The notes below the pieces were generated by a model, which was not told where the DNA came from, searched no databases, and saw nothing but the letters and a program-made list of their open reading frames with translations. Shown piece after piece: positions 6,160 to 14,200 of a stretch of DNA of 15,278 nt (the first letter of the stretch is position 1; each line of letters opens with the position of its first letter). Origin of the DNA: JBLHKW01 sp047618565 (GTDB taxonomy: Bacteria; Planctomycetota; UBA1135; GCA-002686595); contig JBLHKW010000130.1 of NCBI GenBank assembly GCA_047618565.1, positions 1 to 15,278 of the forward strand, read 5' to 3'. Made by a program: the position numbers and the translations under genes.

Positions 6160-7155
6160 TCAGTCGCTTTCGAGATCGAGGATGGTCAACTCCGGGTGAC
6201 GCTCCCTCAGCTCGGACTCGATGCGGTCGATCTCGTCTCCGAGCGCTTCCGTGACCTTCTCGCCGAACTCGCGCGCGAAGGCACGCCGCTCCTCCGGGTC
6301 CGTGAGGCGCTCCAGCTGCTCTCCGACCCAGTCCGCAAGGGGTTCCCCCAACGCGCGACCGTTCCAGTCCACCTCGGCCGCGAAGTTGAAGCGATCCGCT
6401 CCGACGATGCGCGTACGTACGACGCGCACGTGCTCGACGCTGTCCTGGGCCTCCATGAACGCCAGGCAGTCCTGCTGGATCGCCTTGGGGATCGAGGGCC
6501 CCAGGATCAGCGCCTTGTTCTTGAGCCCCAGCCAGATGGCGATTCCACCCATCATGCCACCGATCAGGAACGTGGCCATCACGTCGGGTAGGTGACTGCC
6601 GGTAACCTGACTCAGAATGATGCCCAGCATGGCGACCAGCACGCCCACGCATGCCACCCCGTCCTCAAGCAACACCGCCGCCAGGGTCGGGTCCGACGAG
6701 GTGCGCAGGAAACGCAGGAAACCCTCGTCGCCACGGCGCTCGTTCACGACATGGACCGCCTTGCGCAGAACGTATCCGTCGACCACCAGAGAGATTCCCA
6801 GCACGACGAACGGCAGTGCCGTGATGTGTAGCTCGGGCGGATGCAGGAGCGAGTGCACACCGTGGTAGAGGGTCACGCCACAGCCGAGGACGAAGATACC
6901 GACGGCGGACATCAGCGAATAGAAGAAGCGATCTGCGCCGAAGCCGTAGTGGAAGGCCGCGTCTGCCGGACGTTCGCTGCGCTTGATGCCCAGGTACAGG
7001 AGCCCCTGGTTGCCCGTGTCAGCGAACGAGTGCACCGCCTCGGAGAGCATCGCGCCCGAGCCCGAAATACCGAACGCGACGAACTTCAAGACCGTCAGCC
7101 CGGCGTTGCCGACCAGGGCGAACAGGACCGCAGACGTTGACGAGGAACCAGCCAT
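6160..7155 (-). CDS. Cation diffusion facilitator transporter (ZnT9-like)
   Basis: This 331-residue inner-membrane protein of the CDF family exports divalent metal ions (Zn2+, Co2+, Fe2+ or Mn2+ in different members) in exchange for protons. About six hydrophobic segments fill residues 7-220. The second carries HSFADTGNQ (His42, Asp46), and the fifth carries LLEDGVACVG (Glu164, Asp165), together forming the expected transport site. The HSxADTxNQ form is that of the ZnT9/SLC30A9-like branch. A cytosolic C-terminal domain (about 221-331) ends in a charged helix rich in Glu and Arg. The ATG at 7153-7155 begins just before the first membrane segment; its ribosome site is weak. purB ends 31 bp upstream, suggesting one transcript. 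The metal cannot be predicted. Confidence 0.9.
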   Translation of the reverse strand: MAGSSSTSAVLFALVGNAGLTVLKFVAFGISGSGAMLSEAVHSFADTGNQGLLYLGIKRSERPADAAFHYGFGADRFFYSLMSAVGIFVLGCGVTLYHGVHSLLHPPELHITALPFVVLGISLVVDGYVLRKAVHVVNERRGDEGFLRFLRTSSDPTLAAVLLEDGVACVGVLVAMLGIILSQVTGSHLPDVMATFLIGGMMGGIAIWLGLKNKALILGPSIPKAIQQDCLAFMEAQDSVEHVRVVRTRIVGADRFNFAAEVDWNGRALGEPLADWVGEQLERLTDPEERRAFAREFGEKVTEALGDEIDRIESELRERHPELTILDLESD

Positions 7156-7186
7156 GGGATCAGATCAGGAGTGAGCTCGCGCCCAT

Positions 7187-8623
7187 TCAGACGCGGACGT
7201 CGGCCTCGATGCCCAGCGCATCCGCGTGGCGTTCCAGTACGGGGTCGACCTCGGCCTCCAGGAACTCGGACACCTGTTCGGGAGCGCGACCGATGTACAG
7301 CGCCCCGTCGAGCAGTTCGGGGAGACGCTTCGCGATGCCGGCCAGGCTCGGATCGGAGGCCATGCGTTCGACCATGTCCCCCGCACGACCTTCCTTGATC
7401 TCGAGCGCGGCGGCCTGGGCGTGGGTGCGGATGGCCTCGTGCACATCCTGGCGGTCGGCGCCGGCCTTGACGGCCTCCATCAGCACGTTCTCGGAGGCCA
7501 GGAAGGGCAACTCGGCATCCAGGTTCTTCTGAACCACGGCCGGGTAGACAACCATGCCAGAGGCCACGTCGAGGTACAGGTTCAGGACGGCGTCGGTGGC
7601 CATGAAGGACTGCGACAGGACCAGGCGGCGGTTGGCCGAATCGTCGAGGGTGCGCTCAAACCACTGGTTTGCGGCCGTATGTGCGGTGTTGTCCAGCTGG
7701 CTCATCACGAAGCGCGCCAGGGAGCAGATGCGCTCGGCGCGCATCGGATTGCGCTTCCACGGCATGGCGGAGGAACCGACCTGGTGCTTGCCGAAGGGCT
7801 CTTCGAGCTCGCGCCGGTTGGCGAGCAGGCGCAGGTCCGTGGCGAACTTGTGGGCCGACTGGGCGATGCTGGAGAGCACCTGGCAGATCCTGAAATCGAG
7901 CTGTCGCGGGTAGGTCTGCCCGGTCACGCCGAAAGTGCGCTCGAAGCCCATCTTCGCGGTGACGCGCGCGTCGAGCTGGCGCACCTTCTCGTGGTCCCCG
8001 TTGAACAGACCGAGAAACGAGGCCTGCGTGCCGGTCGTGCCCTTCGCGCCCCGAAAACGGATCGAGCGTTCCGCGTGTTCCAGGTCGTCGAGGTCGTGCA
8101 GCAGGTCCTGGATCCAGAGACAGGCGCGCTTGCCGACCGTGGTCGCCTGCGCGGGCTGGTAATGGGTGAACCCGAGGGTCGGCAGGGTGCGCCATTCGAG
8201 CGCGAAGGCGCGCATGCGCTCGATGACCGTCACCAGCTGCCGGCGCAGGAGCCGCAGGCCGTCGCGCAGCACGATCAGGTCCGTGTTGTCCCCCACGAAG
8301 CAGGACGTGGCACCCAGGTGCACGATCGGGCGCGCCTTGGGGCACAGCTCGCCGAACGTGTGGATATGAGCCATCACGTCGTGACGCAGCTCGCGCTCGA
8401 AGTGCGCGGCGCGCTCGAGGTCGAGCTCGTCGACGTGCTCGCGCATCTCCTCGATCTGAGCGTTCGAGATGTCCAGCCCGAGCTCCTGCTCGGACTCGGC
8501 CAGGGCGATCCAAAGTCGACGCCAGGTGGTGAACTTCTTGCGGTCCGAGAAGTTCTGGCGCATGGCCTTGCTGGCGTAGCGCGTCGAGAGAGGATCCTGA
8601 TAGCTGTCGGGGTCGTGCTTCAC
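7187..8623 (-). CDS. purB: Adenylosuccinate lyase, eukaryote-like type
   Basis: PurB cleaves SAICAR and adenylosuccinate, releasing fumarate, in de novo purine and AMP synthesis; it is a cytosolic homotetramer. The 478-residue length and motifs match the vertebrate-like subgroup: RYASKAMRQNFSDRKKFTTW near the N-terminus, HDVMAHIHTF (about 81-90), LGATSCFVGDNTD (about 103-115), GFTHYQPAQATT with catalytic His about 154, KGTTGTQASF (about 194), and the fumarate-lyase signature GSSAMPWKRNPMRAE (about 283-297) with the flexible-loop catalytic serine. I chose GTG at 8621-8623: an in-frame stop lies only a few codons upstream, and the next ATG would remove conserved N-terminal sequence. No clear ribosome site is visible. 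It sits between VanZ (upstream, 69 bp) and the CDF gene (downstream, 31 bp). Confidence 0.95.
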   Translation of the reverse strand: MKHDPDSYQDPLSTRYASKAMRQNFSDRKKFTTWRRLWIALAESEQELGLDISNAQIEEMREHVDELDLERAAHFERELRHDVMAHIHTFGELCPKARPIVHLGATSCFVGDNTDLIVLRDGLRLLRRQLVTVIERMRAFALEWRTLPTLGFTHYQPAQATTVGKRACLWIQDLLHDLDDLEHAERSIRFRGAKGTTGTQASFLGLFNGDHEKVRQLDARVTAKMGFERTFGVTGQTYPRQLDFRICQVLSSIAQSAHKFATDLRLLANRRELEEPFGKHQVGSSAMPWKRNPMRAERICSLARFVMSQLDNTAHTAANQWFERTLDDSANRRLVLSQSFMATDAVLNLYLDVASGMVVYPAVVQKNLDAELPFLASENVLMEAVKAGADRQDVHEAIRTHAQAAALEIKEGRAGDMVERMASDPSLAGIAKRLPELLDGALYIGRAPEQVSEFLEAEVDPVLERHADALGIEADVRV

Positions 8624-8692
8624 GCGCGACAGCTTATCCGATGGACCCCTACTGAGCCCGCGCGCTTCCGGCGACAGTTGCGAGCGCGCGCC

Positions 8693-9253
8693 TCACGAGG
8701 GCCAGGGGCCGGTCCCGTAGGTATCCCCATAGAAGGTCGCGAGCCAGGCGGCGCCAACGCAAGCGGCGATACCGAATCCCAGCCGGCGCCCCAGGCCGCG
8801 GGTGTCCGCGCGCCGATCGCCCAGGTACGCGATCACCCACAAGACACTCACGATCCCGACTCCGTCCGTGAGCACGTCGAGCAACGACGCATCCCGGTTG
8901 GGCACGAAGCTCTGGTGCCATTCATCGACGACGGCGTAGATCAGGGTCGCTACGAGGCAGCGGACCAGGTTGCCGCGCCGGAGGACCGGCCAGTCGTCCC
9001 GGCGCGGGAGCAACAGGACGCTCCACAGGGCCAGAAACCCGAACTCGATCGCGTGAACGAGGTTCGAGAGCAGCGGCACGTGCGGCACGAGCGGCGGCGG
9101 CTCGATCACTGCCTGGGAGCTCAACCACCAGATCAGTCCGGCCCACACGAGACAGGGAACGGCCGACACCGGGAACGGAATCCGGAGCAGCCCCTGACCG
9201 ACGCGCCGCAGGTGACCGACCCCGAACGGGGCAGGCCCGATGTCAGGCTCCAT
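8693..9253 (-). CDS. VanZ-family membrane protein
   Basis: This 186-residue protein has about four hydrophobic segments (roughly 24-45, 60-83, 97-112 and 125-145) and a further one near 158-172. The VanZ-family signature is present as YAVVDEWHQSFVPNR followed by SLLDVLTDGVG. VanZ confers low-level teicoplanin resistance in enterococci, but most family members are uncharacterised small membrane proteins, and nothing here indicates glycopeptide resistance. The ATG at 9251-9253 lies inside the end of the RsbW-like gene (11-nt overlap), so translation is probably coupled. purB starts 69 bp downstream. Family call is good; function unknown. Confidence 0.82.
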   Translation of the reverse strand: MEPDIGPAPFGVGHLRRVGQGLLRIPFPVSAVPCLVWAGLIWWLSSQAVIEPPPLVPHVPLLSNLVHAIEFGFLALWSVLLLPRRDDWPVLRRGNLVRCLVATLIYAVVDEWHQSFVPNRDASLLDVLTDGVGIVSVLWVIAYLGDRRADTRGLGRRLGFGIAACVGAAWLATFYGDTYGTGPWPS

Positions 9254-9725
9254 CGCCGAAAGAGCGCTTGACCTGGAAACGCAGACCCAGCCCGTCGTCG
9301 CTGCGCTCCACTCCGATCTCGTCGACCATGTTCAAGATCAGGAAGAAGCCGCGCCCGCGCTCGTCCTCGAGGTCGGGCATCTCCTTCTGCGCCTGCAGAA
9401 AGGTGTTCATCTCCACGTGGTCCCCACCGCCCTGGTCCTCGACGCCGATCGTCCAGGAATCGCTGGCGAAGGCCACCCGGATCGACATGCGGATGTCCTC
9501 TTCCAGATCGGACTCCTCGCGCGCGGCATTGCCGCCCCCGTGGTCGACCGCGTTGTCGAGCAGCTCGCCCGCAATGAACTCGACGCGGTCCACCTCCTCC
9601 TCGGGCAGCCCCTCTTTCAGGGCAAACTGCCGCAGCATCTGCCGCGCCATGCGCCCCGCGCTATGCGCGGCCGGCAATTCGAGCCGCAACCCGTGCGGCT
9701 CCTCTTCACGTCGGATGGAACTCAA
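9243..9725 (-). CDS. RsbW/SpoIIAB-like GHKL ATP-binding protein
   Basis: This 160-residue single-domain protein has the GHKL ATPase fold of anti-sigma factor serine kinases. The N box is GELLDNAVDHGG (about 53-64, Asn58), the G1 box is VEDQGGG (about 95-101), and the G2 box is ERGRGFFLILNMVDEI (about 122-137). Such proteins bind ATP and either sequester a sigma factor and phosphorylate an anti-sigma antagonist, or serve as the output of a stress-signalling switch. No sigma factor or STAS antagonist gene is next to it, so the partner is unknown. The start is a TTG at 9723-9725 that overlaps the nadC stop by 4 nt (TTGA); no other start precedes the domain. It overlaps VanZ downstream. An acidic stretch ESDLEED follows the N box. 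Confidence 0.85.
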   Translation of the reverse strand: MSSIRREEEPHGLRLELPAAHSAGRMARQMLRQFALKEGLPEEEVDRVEFIAGELLDNAVDHGGGNAAREESDLEEDIRMSIRVAFASDSWTIGVEDQGGGDHVEMNTFLQAQKEMPDLEDERGRGFFLILNMVDEIGVERSDDGLGLRFQVKRSFGDGA

Positions 9726-10711
9726 CGTACGGGTTCGAGGTAGAGGGAAAGGTCGAGAGCCGAGACCGAATGGGTCAGCGCTCCGATCGAGATGCGATCG
9801 ACACCGCTGGCCGCCACCGCCTCCAGATCGCCCGCTCCGATGCCGCCGGAAGCTTCCAGCTCGAGTTCACGCCCACGGGCCTGCCCGAGGCTCCGCAGCT
9901 CGGGCGCCAGGGCCGCCATCTGGGCCGGAGTCATGTTGTCGAGCAGGACCACGTCCGCGCCGCCGCGAACCGCTTCCTGCGCTTCCCGCCCGTCCCGGGC
10001 CTCGGCCGTAATACGAACTCCATCGCCAACGGCCGTTCGCAGGTCCGCAAGCACCTCGCCGATGGGTCGCCCCGCCAGGTCGATGTGGTTCTCCTTGAGC
10101 ATGACCTCGTCGAACAGTCCGATGCGGTGATTCTCGCCGCCGCCACAACGGACCGCGTACTTCTCGAGCACGCGTAGACCGGGCGTCGTCTTGCGCGTGT
10201 CCAGGATGCGCACCTGTCGCTCGCCGGCCGCCGCCTCGGCGAGCTTCACGAAGCTGGCCGTGCGCGTCGCGATCCCGCACAGGCGTTGCAGCAGGTTCAG
10301 GGCCGTGCGCTCGCCCGCGAGCAGCGCATGCGCATCACCTTCCAGCCGCGCCAGCTGATCCCCGGGCGCCACGGTATCTCCGTCCTGGCGCGAGGTCTCG
10401 AACACGATGCCAGCATCGCACAGCTCGAAGACGCGCGCGAAGCACCCGAGCCCCGCCAGCACGCCCGCTTCCTTGGCCACCAGTCGAGCGGAAGCCCGCG
10501 CACCCGCGGGAACGGCCATGCGTGAAGTCAGGTCTCCGGCCCCCAGGTCCTCGTCGAGCGCGGCCCTCAGCAGGTTATCGAGGTCCACCCCCCCGGGCGC
10601 CTCTGTAGGCAGCCCACGCCGGGGCCCCGGCAGCCCTCCCCCATCGCCATCAGGGCCAGGGGCAGACCGCTCGCTTTCCCGAGCCGCAGGTTCCAACGGA
10701 GTCATCGTCAT
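9722..10711 (-). CDS. nadC: Nicotinate-nucleotide pyrophosphorylase (carboxylating)
   Basis: NadC (quinolinate phosphoribosyltransferase) makes nicotinate mononucleotide from quinolinate and PRPP in de novo NAD synthesis. Diagnostic blocks are present: LDEDLGAGDLTSR near the start of the fold, ERTALNLLQRLCGIATRTA, ILDTRKTTPGLRVLEKYA, RCGGGENHRIGLFDEVMLKE, ADVVLLDNM, LEASGGI and DRISIGALTHS. From the ATG at 10709-10711 the protein is 329 residues with a Gly/Pro-rich tail of about 40 residues in front of the fold. A GTG at 10586-10588 would give 288 residues, the usual NadC length, and would remove the overlap with the upstream HhH gene. Neither has a strong ribosome site, so the start is uncertain. 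The stop overlaps the TTG of the RsbW-like gene. Function is secure. Confidence 0.94.
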   Translation of the reverse strand: MTMTPLEPAARESERSAPGPDGDGGGLPGPRRGLPTEAPGGVDLDNLLRAALDEDLGAGDLTSRMAVPAGARASARLVAKEAGVLAGLGCFARVFELCDAGIVFETSRQDGDTVAPGDQLARLEGDAHALLAGERTALNLLQRLCGIATRTASFVKLAEAAAGERQVRILDTRKTTPGLRVLEKYAVRCGGGENHRIGLFDEVMLKENHIDLAGRPIGEVLADLRTAVGDGVRITAEARDGREAQEAVRGGADVVLLDNMTPAQMAALAPELRSLGQARGRELELEASGGIGAGDLEAVAASGVDRISIGALTHSVSALDLSLYLEPVR

Positions 10712-11186
10712 GTCCAGACTTGCGACCGGAGTGTACGCCGTCCCCCGGAGTCGCGCGACAGCCCACGCCCCGTGGACACCCAGACTGCACCCCAAAAGCC
10801 CGCTCCAACTCGCCCGCCGTCACCGGCCCGATGCCCTCAATCTCCTCCCAGGCCACCCCAACGCGCCCAAAATCTGCCCCAGCGCCCGATTCCCACAGGT
10901 GCCTGATCAGCATCAGGGACCTGGTGCGCCCGACCCCAGGTACGGATCTAAAGGCCCGCACACCCGGAATCCCGAGCGGCAACGGATCCATCTCGACCAT
11001 ACAGACCTCCCGAATGCCCGCCGTCTCCAGGCCACCGGTCGCCGTCACACGCCGCGCTTCCACATCCCCCGCCCGACGCGCCCCGCCCTCCAACCAGGTA
11101 CGCCCCGCCAGCCACCCGAGCAGGAGCCAGACCCATAGCGGCGCGGGCCGGTGCCGGGACCCCTCCGATGTGCCCATTTCGACCAT
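10650..11186 (-). CDS. Membrane-anchored helix-hairpin-helix (ComEA-like) protein
   Basis: This 178-residue protein has one N-terminal membrane segment (LWVWLLLGWLAG, about 17-28), then a region resembling tandem helix-hairpin-helix units: RSVPGVGRTRSLMLIRHLW (about 80-98) and IEGIGPVTAGELERAFG (about 116-132). ComEA-type proteins use such motifs to bind double-stranded DNA non-specifically during uptake or repair. The arrangement fits a periplasmic DNA-binding role, but no other competence gene is nearby. The last 40 or so residues are Gly/Ser/Arg-rich and overlap the start of nadC by 62 nt if nadC starts at 10711, so the true domain may end near residue 135. The ATG at 11184-11186 is followed by another at 11175-11177. 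The specific partner is unknown. Confidence 0.7.
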   Translation of the reverse strand: MVEMGTSEGSRHRPAPLWVWLLLGWLAGRTWLEGGARRAGDVEARRVTATGGLETAGIREVCMVEMDPLPLGIPGVRAFRSVPGVGRTRSLMLIRHLWESGAGADFGRVGVAWEEIEGIGPVTAGELERAFGVQSGCPRGVGCRATPGDGVHSGRKSGHDDDSVGTCGSGKRAVCPWP

Positions 11187-11290
11187 CCAGAAAGTAGACC
11201 AGTCGACCTGGAAAGTGGTGTCAGCCGAGCATGCTCAATGTGGATCGGGTACCCGGTCAGAGAGGCTAACGATGTCCTAGGTCCAATGGC
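11187..11290. repeat. Intergenic spacer with two perfect 10-bp palindromes
   Basis: Between the CHAT gene stop and the HhH start lie two perfect palindromes, GAGCATGCTC (11227-11236) and CGGGTACCCG (11246-11255), and an imperfect one, CCAGTCGACCTGG (about 11204-11216). Spacing between centres is about 19 bp, close to two helical turns for the first pair. They could be operator half-sites for the downstream HhH-nadC cluster or hairpins in the CHAT 3' end. No T-tract follows, so I do not call a terminator, and I see no good promoter. Confidence 0.35.
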
Positions 11291-14200
11291 TCAGTCGGGA
11301 TCGCCGGTGAGTACCCAACCAGCCCAGTGAGCGGGTGGATGTCCTTCGTCCCGAAGTGCCTTCTTGGCCAGCCAGAGGGCATCGGCCTTGCCCATCTTGT
11401 CGATCCAGAGGTTGGTGTAGAAGACTTCCATCAATCGCCGAGTCGCGGCGTCATCGACCTTCCACAGGGACGTGATCGAGGTGCGCGCACCGGCTGCGTA
11501 GAGGGCGGATTGGAGGGACTGGATGCCTTGACCCGCGCGGCGAATGCCGACGTTGGTTTCGCAGGCGGAGAGGACAGCGAGTTCGCATTGAGAGAGTTCG
11601 AGTGAGCACAGTTCCTCGGCGGTGAGGATGCCGGGCACGCGTCCGAGTGAGTCGCGTCCGTTGTTGGCACCGGCGAGGGCCAGACCACAGAGAGTCATCG
11701 GCGCCAGGCCGGAGACGCGATCCTGGACTCCCATGCGAGCAAAGCTCTCCCCCCCGCCGCGCGTATCCTCGGTCGAGCGCACGCTCTCGGGCGCGAACCA
11801 ACCGTGGGTTGCGAGATGCAGGTAGCGCTTTCCCGATGCCGACTCGAAGAGCGCGGCCTTGGTCGTCTTCCTCTTCGTGAGCAACGTGGGCTCGAGCTCG
11901 AAGGCCTCCTCGAAGAGGTCCGCAGTCGCCTCGGCCTCGTAGCGCGCCTGCAGCAGCTTCTGGAAACGGTCGGGCATGGCGCTTCGCGATGCGGGGCCGT
12001 CTTCCGGTTCGCTCGCCTCCGATTCGCCTTCGCCCGAGTCCCCTCCATCCACGTCCTCGGTCGACTCGATAGGAGCCGACGACGCTACGAGTCCATCGGG
12101 AACCGCTCCCTCCGCGTCGTAGTCGATGCCACCAAAGGCGAGCAGCGAGGGCGCGCCCTCCACCGAGCCCACAGGCGCCAGGAGTCGTGCGAACGAGACC
12201 TCGTTCACGATCCGCATCCTGTCCCCGACGCGTTCCGAGCCCGCATCATCGGCGCCCTCGCCGACCTCCTTGCCCCCATCTACCGGCAGCGCATCCAGTG
12301 GCAACAGATACAGCAGGTCATCCGCGCAAACGAAGAGTCGCCCGACCTCCGCGCCCGCGATCGCGAGGACCGGGTCCAGGATCTTCGTTCGCAATTCTCG
12401 ACCTGCGCGCAGCTCCGGATCGCCTTCGCCCTCCTCCGGCGCGAGGCCGCGCAACAGGGGAGCTCCGAGTGCCGCACGCCAAGCCATCGCAATTTGCTCC
12501 ACCTCCGAAGCCGGGCCCAGATCAATACGGCTCAGCGCTCCGTCGGAATCCAGGACGTGCGCCAGGAGGTGGTCCGCCGCCGCCTGGATCTCGCCGCTTG
12601 CGGGGTCAACATGCTTGAGCATGACGCGCCGGTAGCCGATCGCGACGTCGCCGGGGGCGAGTGCAGCCGTCAACGCATCGGCGTCGACAGATACTGTCAC
12701 GACGCCGCGTTCAGCGAGCCGGCGACTCGCATCCCGCTCCAGCGCGTCGCGTCGAAGCGAGAGTCGCGTCAACTCTGCGGGCAGGCCTTCCGAGCCCACC
12801 TCATCGCGCGCGGCCCCAGCGACGAGATCGTTGAGCGCACGACGGATTTCCGCGGCCTCGTTGAGCATCGGAGCCAGTTCCGGATCCGCCTCGAAGCGTG
12901 CGAGCGAACGTGCTGCTTCTGCGGCGACGAGCCGCATGGTTTCCGTCAACTCGAATGTGCTTCGTTCGAGCACTGCTCCGGCAGATTCGCTCAAGAAGAG
13001 CACCTGGGAATGTCGGTGGCTCTCGCTTGCGACGGTCTGGCGCGCCTCGCGCGGGGCCAGGGCTAGCGAGGCGAGCACGCGTGTCCGCATGCCTTCCAGC
13101 TGAGCGGAGAGCAGCACGCGCGAACCGTCCAGATCGCCCATCGAGTGCATCAAGACGGCCACATTCGCTCGGGCGCGCATGAGATCGGGGTGACCCTGGG
13201 GCAGGGTGCGCGCGCAACCCGCGAGGACCGACTCATGCAGCGCGCGCGCCTCGGCCAGCTCGCCCATCGCCATCATCGAGTTGGCCAGGTTTCCTCGGGC
13301 GCTCAGAAGTTCGGGGTGATCTTCGGGCAGTATGCGCTCGCGCGTCGCGAGGACCCGTTCCCTGAGTGCACGTGCCCCCGCCAGATCGCCCATCGCCTCC
13401 ATCGAGACCGCCAGGTTCCCGCGGATCTTCGCGAGGAATGGATGGCCCTCGGGTAGCGTGCGCTCGAAGCCCGCGCAGATGGACTCATAGAGCGCGCGCG
13501 CCCCGGCATGATCACCCACCTGCGACATCGAACCGGCAACGTTTGCCCGGGCGGCAAGCAGATCGGGGTGGTCTTCGGGTAGCGTGCGCTCGAAGCCCGC
13601 GAGGACCGACTCATAGAGCGCCCTCGACCCGGCCAGATCGCCCATCCCGTCCATCGAAACGGCCAGGTGCCCTCGGGCACGCAAGCGATCGGGATGATCC
13701 TTGGGCAGTATGCGGTCGTAACCGGCAACGACCGATTCGCGCAGGGCGCGCGCCCCTGCCAGATCGCCCATCGAATCCATCGAGAGGGCCAGGCTCAACC
13801 GGGCACCCAGGAGATCGGGGTGGTCCTCGGGTAACGTACGCTCGTAACCCGCGAGGGCTGACTCATCGAGTGCGCGTGCCCCGGAGAGATCGCCCATCAA
13901 CTCCATGCAGGCTGCCAGGTTTATTCGTGCGTTCAGCGTATAGTGGTCATCCTCGGGCAGCGTGCGTTCGAAGCCCGCGACGACCAACTCATGGAGCGCC
14001 CGCGCCCCCGATAGATCGCCCATCAACTCCACGGCGCTGGCCAGGTTTGCTTTGACCACCAATAGCGCGAAGTCATCCTCGCGCACCGTGGGCTGGTATC
14101 TCGCGATGATGGACTCAAGCAGGGCGCGCGCCCCGACCAGATCGCCCAGCTCCACCATCGAGTGGGCCAGGTCCACTCGGACGCGCATGAGATCGGCGTG

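Noticed and set aside
5945..6652. Extension of the isomerase frame upstream into the CDF gene
   Set aside because: The extension would be antisense-free but out of frame with the CDF coding sequence it overlaps, crosses a strong promoter, and carries no isomerase sequence; the TTG at 5944 with GGAGG explains the start.
7226..9271. Plus-strand open frame of 681 codons opposite purB and VanZ
   Set aside because: It spans two real minus-strand genes and their gap, shows no family motif, and is explained by the GC-rich codon use of purB.
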